Source: Alphaproteobacteria bacterium (GTDB taxonomy: Bacteria; Pseudomonadota; Alphaproteobacteria; Rhodobacterales; Rhodobacteraceae). Taken from it: DNA of 36,086 bases. The stretch covers positions 1-36,086 of the forward strand of contig VGDH01000017.1 in NCBI GenBank assembly GCA_016869835.1. Reading direction: 5' to 3'. The position numbers and the translations under genes are program-made. Of the stretch, positions 23,069-31,069 are shown piece by piece (position 1 is the first letter of the stretch; each line of letters opens with the position of its first letter). The notes beneath the pieces are model-generated. The model was not told the DNA's origin. It saw nothing but the letters and a program-made list of their open reading frames with translations, and did no database searches.

Positions 23069-23686
23069 ATGGCCGAGACGGTTCTGGCCTTTGACACATC
23101 GGCGGCGCATTGCGCCGCCGCTTTGCTTTTGCCCGATGGTGGTGTGCTGGCGCATCTGGAGCCGATGGAGAAGGGCCAGGCCGAGCGGTTGATGCCGCTT
23201 TTGGAGGGGCTTCTGGCGGACGCAGGGCTTGGCTGGGCCGATGTCACGCGGCTTGCCGTGGGCACCGGGCCGGGAAACTTCACAGGGGTGCGGATTGCGG
23301 TGGCCGCCGCGCGGGGGCTGGCGCTGGGTCTTGGAATTCCGGCGCTGGGAGTAACGCGGCTGGAGGCGCTGGCCTTTGGCCTGCCGCGCCCGATCACGGT
23401 GATCGAGGATGCGCGGCGCGGCGAGGTCTATGTGCAGGGCTTTGGCACGGATGACACCGAGGCGGCGGTGCTGGATGCCTCGGACCTTGCCCATGTGGTG
23501 GCGACGCCCCATGTCACCGGCAGTGCCGCCGGGCCTGCGGCCGTGCCCCCTGCGATGCCCCTGACCGAAGCCATGGCCCGAATAGCCGCCAGCCGCCCCC
23601 TGCCCCAGCCGCGCCCGGCGCCGTTTTACCTGCGCGGGGCCGATGCCGCCCCGCCAAGCGATCCGCCGCCGGTGATCCTGCCATGA
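23069..23686 (+). CDS. tsaB: tRNA threonylcarbamoyladenosine biosynthesis protein TsaB
   Basis: ASKHA-fold partner of TsaD in the complex that makes t6A37 on ANN-decoding tRNAs. Start at 23069 (MAETVLAFDTSAAHCAAALL); 205 aa. Diagnostic motifs are FDTSAAHC near the N-terminus, EKGQAERLMPLLEGLL, and GTGPGNFTGVRIAVAAARGL (TsaB GxGPGSFTGLR). DARRGEVYVQGF is the later conserved loop. TsaB lacks its own catalysis and serves as a dimerisation platform. The stop overlaps the rimI ATG by 4 bp, a classical tsaB-rimI pair. Confidence 0.95.
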   Translation: MAETVLAFDTSAAHCAAALLLPDGGVLAHLEPMEKGQAERLMPLLEGLLADAGLGWADVTRLAVGTGPGNFTGVRIAVAAARGLALGLGIPALGVTRLEALAFGLPRPITVIEDARRGEVYVQGFGTDDTEAAVLDASDLAHVVATPHVTGSAAGPAAVPPAMPLTEAMARIAASRPLPQPRPAPFYLRGADAAPPSDPPPVILP

Positions 23687-24114
23687 CGTCGGGCCTTTTG
23701 CTGGGTCCTGCCGGGATGGCGGCGCTGCATGGGCTGTGCTTTGCCACGCCACGGCCCTGGACAGAGGCGGAATTCGCCGATCTGCTGGCCAGCCCCCTGA
23801 CCTTTGCCCTTGGCGATGCAGCGGGCCTTCTGGTTGGGCGCGTGGTGGCGGGCGAGGCCGAGCTTTTGACGCTTGCCGTGCATCCCGACCAGCGCCGGGC
23901 CGGGCGGGGCCGCGCGCTTGTGGCCAGGTTTCTGGCCGAGGCACGGGTGCGCGGGGCCGAATCGGCCTTTCTGGAAGTGGCTGCCGAAAACTGTGCCGCG
24001 ACAGCGCTTTACGCCGCCTGCGGCTTTGTTCCGGCCGGGCGGCGGCGCGGCTATTACCACCACCCCGACGGCCGCGCCGAAGATGCGCTGATCTTGGTCA
24101 GATCCTTGACCTGA
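23683..24114 (+). CDS. rimI: Ribosomal-protein-alanine N-acetyltransferase (GNAT family, RimI-like)
   Basis: GNAT enzyme, by family acetylating the N-terminal alanine of ribosomal protein bS18 with acetyl-CoA. 143 aa. Motif A is LTLAVHPDQRRAGRGRALVA, with the acetyl-CoA-binding R-x-x-G-x-G/A, and AFLEVAAENCAATALYAACG, FVPAGRRRGYY are motif B. Coupled to tsaB by an ATGA overlap, the main support for RimI rather than another GNAT. The final codons form the first arm of an 11-bp hairpin that includes the stop codon. Confidence 0.9.
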   Translation: MTSGLLLGPAGMAALHGLCFATPRPWTEAEFADLLASPLTFALGDAAGLLVGRVVAGEAELLTLAVHPDQRRAGRGRALVARFLAEARVRGAESAFLEVAAENCAATALYAACGFVPAGRRRGYYHHPDGRAEDALILVRSLT

Positions 24115-24150
24115 CCAAGATCATACCAATTGCCGATGCTTTGGTCAGGT
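24091..24150 (+). promoter_or_regulatory. Three-arm alternative hairpin at the rimI end / upstream of nucleoside transporter
   Basis: Arm 1 ATCTTGGTCAG (24091-24101) pairs fully with arm 2 CTGACCAAGAT (24111-24121). Arm 2, as ACCTGACCAA (24109-24118), also pairs fully with arm 3 TTGGTCAGGT (24141-24150). Only one pairing can form at a time, as in attenuators. As DNA it is a set of three TTGGTCAG sites in alternating orientation, which would also suit a dimeric repressor such as a GntR-type protein. Confidence 0.55.
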
Positions 24151-24194
24151 TTCAGGCGAAACCCGGCGTCACATTGGCAGTTCACAGATTCCTG

Positions 24195-24224
24195 TTGACC
24201 GGTTGTGCGGCTTTCAACCTAAAC
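24195..24224 (+). promoter_or_regulatory. Candidate promoter of the nucleoside transporter operon
   Basis: TTGACC (24195-24200) and CTAAAC (24219-24224) are 18 bp apart, about 78 bp before the binding-protein start. The -10 match is poor. A small GGGCCGC-T-GCGGCCC dyad (24246-24260) lies in the presumed leader. Confidence 0.3.
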
Positions 24225-24301
24225 TGATGCCGATCCCCTGAGGACGGGCCGCTGCGGCCCCAGAAAAGGGGGCGACACAGATCATAACCGGGAGAAAACC
24301 G

Positions 24302-25297
24302 ATGACCCTGATGAAACACCTGCTTGGCGCTGCCGCGACCCTTTCCCTGACCGCAGGGGCGGCCATGGCCGAGCCTGCCATCATCTTTGACCTTGGCGGC
24401 AAGTTCGACAAATCCTTCAACGAGGCGGCCTTCAACGGGGCTGAGCGCTGGAAGGCCGAAACCGGCGGCACCTACAAGGAGCTGGAGATGCAGGACGAGG
24501 CCCAGCGCGAGCAGGCGCTGCGTCGTCTGGCCGAAGCCGGTTCGAACCCCGTCGTCATGACCGGCTTTGCCTTTGGTGACGTGTTGGCCAAAGTGGCCCC
24601 GGATTTCCCCGACACCAAGTTTGCGATCATCGACATGGTGGTGGATCAGCCGAACGTCAAATCGGTGGTCTTCAACGAGCATGAGGGCAGCTATCTGGTC
24701 GGCATGATGGCCGCCTTAGCGTCGAAGTCGGGCACCGTTGGCTTTATCGGCGGCATGGACATTCCGCTGATCCGCAAGTTCGGCTGCGGCTATGCCCAGG
24801 GCGTCAAGTCCGTGAACCCCGATGCGACTGTGGTTCTGAACATGACCGGCACCACCCCGGCCGCCTGGAATGACCCGGTGAAGGGGGCGGAACTGGCCAC
24901 GGCCCAGAAGGCCCAGGGCGCCGACGTGATCTATGCGGCCGCCGGCGGCACCGGGATTGGTGTTCTGCAGACCGCTGCCGACGAAGGCATCCTGTCGATC
25001 GGCGTGGACAGCAACCAGAACTACATGCACCCCGGCAAGGTTCTGACCTCGATGCTGAAGCGCGTGGATAATGCGGTTTATGAAGCCTTCAAGGAAGGTG
25101 AGGCGCTGACCCCCGGCATCAACGTGATGGGTCTGGCCAATGACGGTGTGGGCTATGCCATGGACGAGCACAACGCCGCCCTCGTGACCCCGGAAATGCA
25201 GGCCGCGGTTGATGAGGCTGCCGCCAAGATCAAATCGGGCGAGTTGGTCGTGCATGACTACATGTCGGACAATATCTGCCCGGCTGCCACATTCTAA
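24302..25297 (+). CDS. BMP-family nucleoside ABC transporter substrate-binding protein
   Basis: Periplasmic binding protein of the Bmp/PnrA/Med family, which in known cases binds purine nucleosides. Start at 24302 with GGGAG 8 nt upstream; 331 aa with a Sec signal peptide ending AMA at residue 23 and no lipobox, so it is a free periplasmic protein. Family segments are IIFDLGGKFDKSFNEAAFNG (the Asp-Lys-Ser-Phe-Asn loop), FAIIDMVVDQPNVKSVVF, EHEGSYLVGMMAALASKSGT, VGFIGGMDIPLIRKFGCGYA, and YAAAGGTGIGVLQTAADEG. It leads an operon with an ATPase, two permeases and a nucleoside phosphorylase, which supports nucleosides as cargo. Confidence 0.93.
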   Translation: MTLMKHLLGAAATLSLTAGAAMAEPAIIFDLGGKFDKSFNEAAFNGAERWKAETGGTYKELEMQDEAQREQALRRLAEAGSNPVVMTGFAFGDVLAKVAPDFPDTKFAIIDMVVDQPNVKSVVFNEHEGSYLVGMMAALASKSGTVGFIGGMDIPLIRKFGCGYAQGVKSVNPDATVVLNMTGTTPAAWNDPVKGAELATAQKAQGADVIYAAAGGTGIGVLQTAADEGILSIGVDSNQNYMHPGKVLTSMLKRVDNAVYEAFKEGEALTPGINVMGLANDGVGYAMDEHNAALVTPEMQAAVDEAAAKIKSGELVVHDYMSDNICPAATF

Positions 25298-25318
25298 GTA
25301 CGTCTGACTTGCATCCGT

Positions 25319-25344
25319 GCCGCGCCTGACCCATCAGGCGCGGC
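25319..25344 (+). terminator. Hairpin between binding protein and ATPase genes
   Basis: GCCGCGCCTGA (25319-25329), loop CCCA, TCAGGCGCGGC (25334-25344) is a perfect 11-bp stem followed by ATATTTTG. A partial terminator here would leave the binding protein in excess over the membrane parts, as in many ABC operons. Confidence 0.75.
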
Positions 25345-25422
25345 ATATTTTGCCAAGGGCCAGTTACCGAAGCCGCGCCACAGCGGACGGGCCTTGCTTT
25401 TCCACACGGGGGAGAGATGCGC

Positions 25423-26961
25423 ATGGGCGACGCCCAATACGCGATTGAGCTGAAAGGCATTTCCAAGGCCTTCGGCCCGGTTCAGGCCAACAAGGACATC
25501 AACATTGCCGTGCCGAAAGGCACCATCCACGGCATCATCGGGGAAAATGGTGCGGGCAAGTCGACGCTGATGTCGATCCTCTACGGGTTTTACAAGGCCG
25601 ATGCCGGGCAGATCTTTGTGGATGGCCGGTTGACCACCATCCCCGACAGCCAAAGCGCCATTCGCGCCGGCATTGGCATGGTGTTCCAGCATTTCAAGCT
25701 GGTGCAGAATTTCACGGTTCTGGAAAACGTGATCCTGGGGGCCGAGGATGGCCCGATGCTGAACACCTCCTTGTCGCGGGCGCGGAAGGTGCTGGCGGAT
25801 CTGGCGCGGGAATATGAGTTGGACGTGGACCCCGACGCGCTGATCGAGGATCTGTCGGTTGGTCACCAGCAGCGGGTGGAAATCCTCAAGGCGCTCTATC
25901 GGCAGGCCGATATCCTGATCTTGGACGAGCCGACCGGGGTTTTGACCCCGGATGAGGCGGATCATTTGTTCCGTATCCTCAAAGGGTTGAAGGAACAGGG
26001 CAAGACGGTGATCCTGATCACCCACAAGCTGCGCGAGATCATGGAGGCGACCGACAATGTCAGCGTGATGCGGCGCGGCACCATGGTGGCCACGGTCAAG
26101 ACCGCCGAGACCAGCCCCGAGGCGCTGGCCGAGTTGATGGTGGGCCGCAAGGTGCTTTTGGAGGTGGCCAAAGAGCCCGCCAAGCCGGGCGATGTGGTCT
26201 TGTCGGTCAAGGATCTGAAGGCTCGCGACGAGCATGGGGTAGAGCGGCTGAAGGGCATCAGCTTTGACATCCGCGCCGGAGAGATCCTGGGGATTGCCGG
26301 GGTGGCAGGCAATGGCCAGTCAGAGCTTTTGGCCGCCCTTGGCGGCATGATGCGGGCAAGCGGGCGCGTCACGATGAACGGGGCCGAGTTGCCCCTTTCG
26401 GGCAAGGGGGCCGACGGCCAGTCGCGCCGCGCCGCAGGCATCGCCCATGTGCCCGAGGACCGCCACCACCACGGGCTGATCCTGGATTTCGCGGCCTGGG
26501 AAAACGTGGCCTTGGGCTATCACAACGACCCGGCCTATCAGAAGAACGCGCTGTTCATGGACAATGCCGCGCTGATCGCCGACACTGAGCGGAAGATGAC
26601 GACCTTTGACGTGCGCCCGCCGATCCCGTCCTTACCCGCCAAGTCGTTTTCTGGCGGCAACCAGCAAAAGATCGTGGTCGCCCGCGAGATGGAGCGCAAG
26701 CCCGCGCTTCTCTTGATCGGCCAGCCGACGCGCGGGGTGGATATTGGGGCGATTGAATTCATCCACCAGCAGATCGTCGCCTTGCGCGATGCGGGGACGG
26801 CGGTGTTGCTCGTCTCGGTGGAGTTGGACGAAATCCTGAGCCTGTCGGACCGCATCGCGGTGATGTTCGACGGCCAGATCATGGGCGAACGCCTGCCTGG
26901 CGCCACCAATGAGCGGGAATTGGGCCTCTTGATGGCCGGGATGAACGGGGAGGCCGCCTGA
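25423..26961 (+). CDS. Nucleoside ABC transporter ATP-binding protein (tandem ABC domains)
   Basis: Cytoplasmic ATPase with two fused ABC domains, as in the NupO/RbsA-type carbohydrate and nucleoside importers. The start at 25423 is preferred to the ATG at 25417 because the GGGGGAG site lies only 2 nt before the first. 512 aa. Domain 1: Walker A GENGAGKST (40-48), Q-loop MVFQHFKLVQNF, signature LSVGHQQRVEI, Walker B ILILDEPTGVLTP. Domain 2: degenerate Walker A GVAGNGQSEL, signature SFSGGNQQKIVVARE, and LLIGQPTRGVDIG in place of a DEP Walker B. Such asymmetry is normal for the family. Its stop overlaps the next ATG (TGATG). Confidence 0.95.
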   Translation: MGDAQYAIELKGISKAFGPVQANKDINIAVPKGTIHGIIGENGAGKSTLMSILYGFYKADAGQIFVDGRLTTIPDSQSAIRAGIGMVFQHFKLVQNFTVLENVILGAEDGPMLNTSLSRARKVLADLAREYELDVDPDALIEDLSVGHQQRVEILKALYRQADILILDEPTGVLTPDEADHLFRILKGLKEQGKTVILITHKLREIMEATDNVSVMRRGTMVATVKTAETSPEALAELMVGRKVLLEVAKEPAKPGDVVLSVKDLKARDEHGVERLKGISFDIRAGEILGIAGVAGNGQSELLAALGGMMRASGRVTMNGAELPLSGKGADGQSRRAAGIAHVPEDRHHHGLILDFAAWENVALGYHNDPAYQKNALFMDNAALIADTERKMTTFDVRPPIPSLPAKSFSGGNQQKIVVAREMERKPALLLIGQPTRGVDIGAIEFIHQQIVALRDAGTAVLLVSVELDEILSLSDRIAVMFDGQIMGERLPGATNERELGLLMAGMNGEAA

Positions 26962-28067
26962 TGGAGCGTTTGCCGAAATGGGCCGATATCGTGCTGGTGC
27001 CGCTGGTCAGCCTGCTTTTGGCGGCGATCATCTCGGCGCTGGTGATCCTGGCGATTGGCCAGGACCCGATGGAGGCGTTGAACGTTATGGTGACGGGCGC
27101 CTTGGGGTCGGCCTATGGCTGGGGCTATACGCTTTACTACACCACCAGTTTCATCTTCACCGGGCTTGCGGTGACGATTGCCTTTCATGCCGGGCTTTTC
27201 AACATCGGCGGTGAGGGGCAGGCGCAGCTGGGCGGGCTGGGCGTCGCCTTGGCCTGCCTGTTCCTGCCCTGGCCGCACTGGTCGCTGGCCCTCATCGGTG
27301 CGGCCATGGCGGCCGCCCTCTTCGGGGCCGCCTGGGCCGCCATTCCGGCCTATCTTCAGGCCAGACGCGGCAGCCATATCGTCATCACCACGATCATGTT
27401 CAACTACATCGCGGCCTCCTTGATGGTGTTCATGCTGGTCGACGTATTGCGCCCCGAAGGCCAGATGGACCCGGCCACCGCAAGTTTCCCCGAAGCAACC
27501 AACCTGCCCACGCTGAATGACCTGCCCCTCTTCAACCTGGTCTTCACCAAGGATGTGCCGGCCAATATCACCTTCCTGTTCGCGCTTGCGGCGGCGGTGC
27601 TGGTCTGGGCCATCCTGTGGCGCACGCGGCTGGGCTATCAGATCCGCGCCTTTGGCAAGCCCGGCGCGGCGGCGCAATATGCCGGGATCAACGGCTTTCG
27701 CATCACCATGATCGCCATGCCTCTGTCGGGCGGTCTGGCCGGGATGATGGCGATCAACAACGTGATGGGCGAGGCGGAACGGCTGTTGCAGAACTCGGCC
27801 TCGGGCGCAGGGTTCATCGGGATCGCGGTGGCGCTGATGGGGCGCAACCACCCGCTGGGCGTGGTGCTGGCGGCGGTGCTTTTCGGCTTTCTGTTCCAGG
27901 GCGGGGCCGAACTGGGCCTGTGGACCAAGATCCCGATCGAACTCAGGATCGTGGTCTGGGGTCTGGTGATCCTGTTCACCGGGGCACTGGATCACATGGT
28001 GCGGATGATGCTAGCCCGGGTCTTTGCCCTGTTCCGCAACCCCGCCGCCGCGAATGGAGCCGCGTAA
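26961..28067 (+). CDS. Nucleoside ABC transporter permease 1
   Basis: Inner-membrane permease of the BPD_transp_2 (branched-chain/ribose/nucleoside) family, the longer of the pair. 368 aa with about nine hydrophobic segments. Family landmarks are FIFTGLAVTIAFHAGLFNIG then GEGQAQLGGLGVAL (the NIGxEGQ motif), SHIVITTIMFNYIAASLMVF, GYQIRAFGKPGAAAQYAGIN and GFIGIAVALMGRNHPLGVVL. The start overlaps the ATPase stop, and its TAA overlaps the next ATG (TAATG). Confidence 0.93.
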   Translation: MERLPKWADIVLVPLVSLLLAAIISALVILAIGQDPMEALNVMVTGALGSAYGWGYTLYYTTSFIFTGLAVTIAFHAGLFNIGGEGQAQLGGLGVALACLFLPWPHWSLALIGAAMAAALFGAAWAAIPAYLQARRGSHIVITTIMFNYIAASLMVFMLVDVLRPEGQMDPATASFPEATNLPTLNDLPLFNLVFTKDVPANITFLFALAAAVLVWAILWRTRLGYQIRAFGKPGAAAQYAGINGFRITMIAMPLSGGLAGMMAINNVMGEAERLLQNSASGAGFIGIAVALMGRNHPLGVVLAAVLFGFLFQGGAELGLWTKIPIELRIVVWGLVILFTGALDHMVRMMLARVFALFRNPAAANGAA

Positions 28068-29035
28068 TGGATTACGCAACGCTTCTGCAGCTTTTGGATT
28101 CAACCCTGCGCCTGGGCACGCCCCTCCTTCTCGCCTGCCTCGCCGGGCTTTATTCCGAACGCGCGGGCATCTTCGACATCGGGCTTGAGGGCAAGATTCT
28201 GATGGCCGCTATGAGCGCGGGCGCGGTCGCCGCGCTGACCGGGTCGGTCTGGATCGGGCTTATGGCGGCGATTGCGGGGGCGATGCTGTTTGCCATCCTG
28301 CATGGCATCGCCTCGATCACCTTCCGCGGCAATCAGCTGATCTCGGGCGTGGCGCTGAACTTTCTGGCCTCGGGCATCACGGTGCTGACAGCTCAGGCGC
28401 TTTTCGGCCAGGGCGGGCGCACACCACCCCTGTCGGGCGAAGCCCGCTTCAACCCGATCACCCTGCCCTTTGCCGAGACGCTGAAGGATGTCCCCTTGAT
28501 TGGCCCCTTGTATTACGAGGTGATCTCGGGCCATTCCTTCCTGGTCTATCTGGCGCTGGCCTGCGTCCCCTTCACATGGTGGCTTCTTTACCGCACCCGC
28601 TTTGGCCTGCGGCTGCGCGCCGTGGGGGAAAACCCGGCCTCGGTCGATACGGCCGGCATTTCGGTCAAGGGATTGCGCTTTGCCGCCGTGATGATCACCG
28701 GCGTCCTCTGCGGCCTTGCCGGGGCCTATATGGCCACCGCGCTGCAGGCAGGCTTTGGCCGCGAGATGACGGCCGGGCGCGGCTATATCGCGCTGGCGGC
28801 GCTGATCTTTGCCAAATGGCGGCCCTGGCAGGCGCTGGGTGCCACCATGCTCTTCGGCTTCTTCCAGGCGCTCGCCCTGCGCCCCGATGTGGTCGAAGGC
28901 GTGGTGGGCCAGAAAGTGCCGGTCTCGATGCTGGACGCGCTGCCCTATGTGCTGACCGTCATCGTGCTTGCAGGCTTCATCGGCAAGGCCATCCCGCCCC
29001 GCGCCGGCGGCGAGCCCTATGTCAAGGAACGCTAG
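28067..29035 (+). CDS. Nucleoside ABC transporter permease 2
   Basis: Second BPD_transp_2 permease, 322 aa with about eight to nine helices. It shows LYSERAGIFDIGLEGKILMA (the RxGxxxIGxEG motif), FRGNQLISGVALNFLASGIT, RTRFGLRLRAVGENPASVDT and GFGREMTAGRGYIALAALIF. It would form a heterodimer with permease 1. The start at 28067 is set by the TAATG junction. The stop lies just before motif copy C and the hairpin at 29057-29079. Confidence 0.93.
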   Translation: MDYATLLQLLDSTLRLGTPLLLACLAGLYSERAGIFDIGLEGKILMAAMSAGAVAALTGSVWIGLMAAIAGAMLFAILHGIASITFRGNQLISGVALNFLASGITVLTAQALFGQGGRTPPLSGEARFNPITLPFAETLKDVPLIGPLYYEVISGHSFLVYLALACVPFTWWLLYRTRFGLRLRAVGENPASVDTAGISVKGLRFAAVMITGVLCGLAGAYMATALQAGFGREMTAGRGYIALAALIFAKWRPWQALGATMLFGFFQALALRPDVVEGVVGQKVPVSMLDALPYVLTVIVLAGFIGKAIPPRAGGEPYVKER

Positions 29036-29039
29036 CGCC

Positions 29040-29070
29040 TTCAATGTGGCCCAAATATCCCACAGGGGGT
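29040..29070. repeat. Intergenic TTCATCTTGGC motif, copy C
   Basis: TTCAATGTGGCCCAAATA followed by TCCCACAGGGGG. It starts 5 bp after the permease stop. Its second half is one arm of the hairpin at 29057-29079. Confidence 0.6.
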
Positions 29071-29079
29071 CCGTGGGAT
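29057..29079 (+). terminator. Hairpin between permease and phosphorylase genes
   Basis: ATCCCAC (29057-29063), 9-nt loop, GTGGGAT (29073-29079); perfect 7-bp stem. No U-tract. Probably modulates rather than blocks read-through into the phosphorylase gene. Confidence 0.45.
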
Positions 29080-29119
29080 GTGAAATCCCTCGGTCCTGCG
29101 CTCAAAACCGGGAGATTCG

Positions 29120-29923
29120 ATGTCAGACCTTGTGACCACCGTGCAGGCCCGCGCCGGAACCGAACCGGTTCGGCTGGGGCTTATCCTTGGCTCGGGGCTG
29201 GGCCATCTGGCCCATGCGGTTCAGGGCGTGGCGATCCCCTACGCCGACCTGCCGGGCTTTCCGCATGTCGGGGTTTCGGGGCATAATCCGAACCTGCATA
29301 TCGGCACTTTGGAAGGGGTGCGCGTCGCGGTTTGTGGCGCGCGCGAGCATTACTATGAAAACGGCAACCCCGCCGCGATGCGCCCGGCATTGGAGCTTCT
29401 TCAGGCGCTTGGGGCCGATCATCTGATCGCCACCAATGCGGCCGGGTCCTTGCGCCCCGACATCCGGCCGGGGGATCTGATGCTGCTCAACGATCACATC
29501 AATTTCTCGGGCCTGAACCCGCTGATCGGCGAGAAAACCGATGCGCGTTTCGTGCCGATGACCACGGCCCATGACCCCGATCTGCGCGCCGCCCTGCGCG
29601 CCGCGGCCGAAGCCGAAGGGCTGGCGCTGCCCGAAGGCGTCTATGCCTGGTATTCCGGCCCCTCATTCGAGACCCCGGCCGAGATCCGCGCCATCAAGAT
29701 CCTGGGCGGCGATGCGGTGGGCATGTCCACCGTGCCCGAGGGGATCCTTGCGCGGTTCCTGGGCCTGAAGGTTGCCGCCATCTCGACCATCACCAACATA
29801 GCCGCCGGGATGTCGGATGAACAGATCAGCCATGAGCATACCAAGGCCATGGCGCCCTTGGGCGCGGTCAAGCTGGAGCGCATCCTGCGCGCCTATCTGC
29901 GCGGATCGGCCGCCCGCCCCTGA
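29120..29923 (+). CDS. Purine-nucleoside phosphorylase (trimeric PNP/MTAP superfamily)
   Basis: Cleaves purine nucleosides with phosphate to free base and ribose-1-phosphate. 267 aa, with GGGAG before the ATG. Family landmarks are LGLILGSGLGHLAHAV (phosphate-binding Ser), HNPNLHIGTLEG, AREHYYENGNP (the R-x-H-x-YEG-like stretch), ATNAAGSLRPDIRPGDLMLL, WYSGPSFETPAEIR, and the base/ribose site AVGMSTVPE. The intact FETPAE and MSTVPE place it with class I (low-molecular-mass) PNP rather than hexameric DeoD. Being last in the nucleoside import operon, it likely processes the imported cargo. Confidence 0.94.
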   Translation: MSDLVTTVQARAGTEPVRLGLILGSGLGHLAHAVQGVAIPYADLPGFPHVGVSGHNPNLHIGTLEGVRVAVCGAREHYYENGNPAAMRPALELLQALGADHLIATNAAGSLRPDIRPGDLMLLNDHINFSGLNPLIGEKTDARFVPMTTAHDPDLRAALRAAAEAEGLALPEGVYAWYSGPSFETPAEIRAIKILGGDAVGMSTVPEGILARFLGLKVAAISTITNIAAGMSDEQISHEHTKAMAPLGAVKLERILRAYLRGSAARP

Positions 29924-29946
29924 CCCCCGTTTGCCCCCAGGCGCCT

Positions 29947-29969
29947 CCCCTCCCCCTTGTGGGGAGGGG
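29947..29969 (+). terminator. GC-rich palindrome after the phosphorylase gene
   Basis: CCCCTCCCC (29947-29955), loop CTTGT, GGGGAGGGG (29961-29969) is a perfect 9-bp stem 24 bp past the stop, followed by CTGGGGGTGGGGGT. It resembles extragenic palindromes found in many proteobacteria, whose spurious translation reads PTPSPSPQGGGE. It could serve as the 3' end of the operon. Confidence 0.65.
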
Positions 29970-30007
29970 CTGGGGGTGGGGGTCAACCCGACCGGCACGA
30001 GGTCCAG

Positions 30008-30046
30008 TCGCAAGGCCCATCGCAAGGCCCCGTAGCAAAGCCCCCG
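30008..30046. repeat. Short direct repeat, 12-bp period
   Basis: TCGCAAGGCCCA, TCGCAAGGCCCC and a looser GTAGCAAAGCCCCC follow each other between the phosphorylase palindrome and the TSUP gene. Two exact core copies (CGCAAGGCCC at 30009 and 30021) plus one variant. No function apparent. Confidence 0.7.
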
Positions 30047-30139
30047 TCATCTGGCGTTACCCGCCAGCCCGATCTGGATTTGACAAGCCCGGAAAACGGG
30101 CGCAAGTCTTGGACAACAGGCCCCTTTCCGACACACCCT

Positions 30140-31069
30140 ATGTTCCAGCTGTACCTCCCCATCGCCGAGGTCTCGGTCAACGCCTTCCTGCTTCTCGGGA
30201 TCGGCGGGATCGTGGGATTCCTGTCGGGCATGTTCGGCGTCGGCGGCGGGTTTCTCATCACGCCCTTCCTGTTGTTCATCGGCATCTCGCCCGGTGTCGC
30301 GGTGGCCACCGGGGCCAATCAGGTGGTGGCCTCGTCGATTTCCGGGGTTCTGGCGCAGCTGAAGCGCAAGGCGGTCGATTTCCGCATGGGCGCGGTGCTT
30401 TTGGTGGGTGGGCTTTTCGGGTCATGGGTCGGGGTCCAGGTGTTTTCCTGGATGTCGGATCTTGGTCAGGTCGATCTTTTCGTGCAGCTGTCCTATGTGC
30501 TGTTTCTGGGGCTGATCGGCGCGATGATGTTTGCCGAAAGCGCCCGCGCGCTGTTGCGCGCCCGCCGTCATGGCGGAGCCGCCCCGATCAGGCGCGCCCA
30601 TGTCCACACCTGGGTGCATGGGCTGCCCTTCAAGATGAAGTTCCGCGCCTCGGGGCTTTATATCTCGGTGCTGCCGCCCTTGGGCGTTGGCGCTCTTGTC
30701 GGGTTTCTGGCCGGGATCATGGGGGTTGGCGGCGGGTTTATCCTGGTGCCGGCGATGATCTATGTGCTGGGGATGCCGACCAAGGTGGTGATCGGCACCT
30801 CGCTGTTCCAGATCATCTTTGTCACTGGCTTTACCACGGTCGTCCATGCGGTGAACAGCCATACCGTCGACATGATGCTCGCACTTCTGCTGATCATCGG
30901 CGGGGTGATCGGGGCGCAGTTCGGCACACTGGTCGGCACCCGGCTCAAGGCCGAGCAGTTGCGCATCCTGCTGGCGGTGCTGGTGCTGGCGGTAGCGATC
31001 AAGATCGCGCTGGATCTGCTTTTGCACCCGACCGAGCTTTACTCGCTGACCCCGCTGGTGCTGCCGTGA
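30140..31069 (+). CDS. TSUP (TauE/SafE) family membrane permease
   Basis: Inner-membrane protein of the TSUP family; members export sulfite, sulfoacetate and related anions. 309 aa from the ATG at 30140. It has two homologous halves with the family glycine motif: GFLSGMFGVGGGFLITPFLL at about residues 25-44 and GFLAGIMGVGGGFILVPAMI at about 188-207, with eight or so helices. The start has no evident ribosome site; the frame is open upstream through repeat sequence that is unlikely to be coding. The stop overlaps the GTG of the next gene by 4 bp (GTGA). Substrate unknown; no sulfur-metabolism gene is adjacent. Confidence 0.9.
   Translation: MFQLYLPIAEVSVNAFLLLGIGGIVGFLSGMFGVGGGFLITPFLLFIGISPGVAVATGANQVVASSISGVLAQLKRKAVDFRMGAVLLVGGLFGSWVGVQVFSWMSDLGQVDLFVQLSYVLFLGLIGAMMFAESARALLRARRHGGAAPIRRAHVHTWVHGLPFKMKFRASGLYISVLPPLGVGALVGFLAGIMGVGGGFILVPAMIYVLGMPTKVVIGTSLFQIIFVTGFTTVVHAVNSHTVDMMLALLLIIGGVIGAQFGTLVGTRLKAEQLRILLAVLVLAVAIKIALDLLLHPTELYSLTPLVLP

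Noticed and set aside
21745-23397. 550-codon minus-strand open frame across usp, nfu and tsaB
   Set aside because: Antisense to recognised genes, low-complexity composition, no motifs.
29959-31065. Long upstream extension of the TIGR02186-like frame
   Set aside because: It runs out of frame through the TSUP gene; the GTG at 31066 overlapping the TSUP stop is the sensible start.
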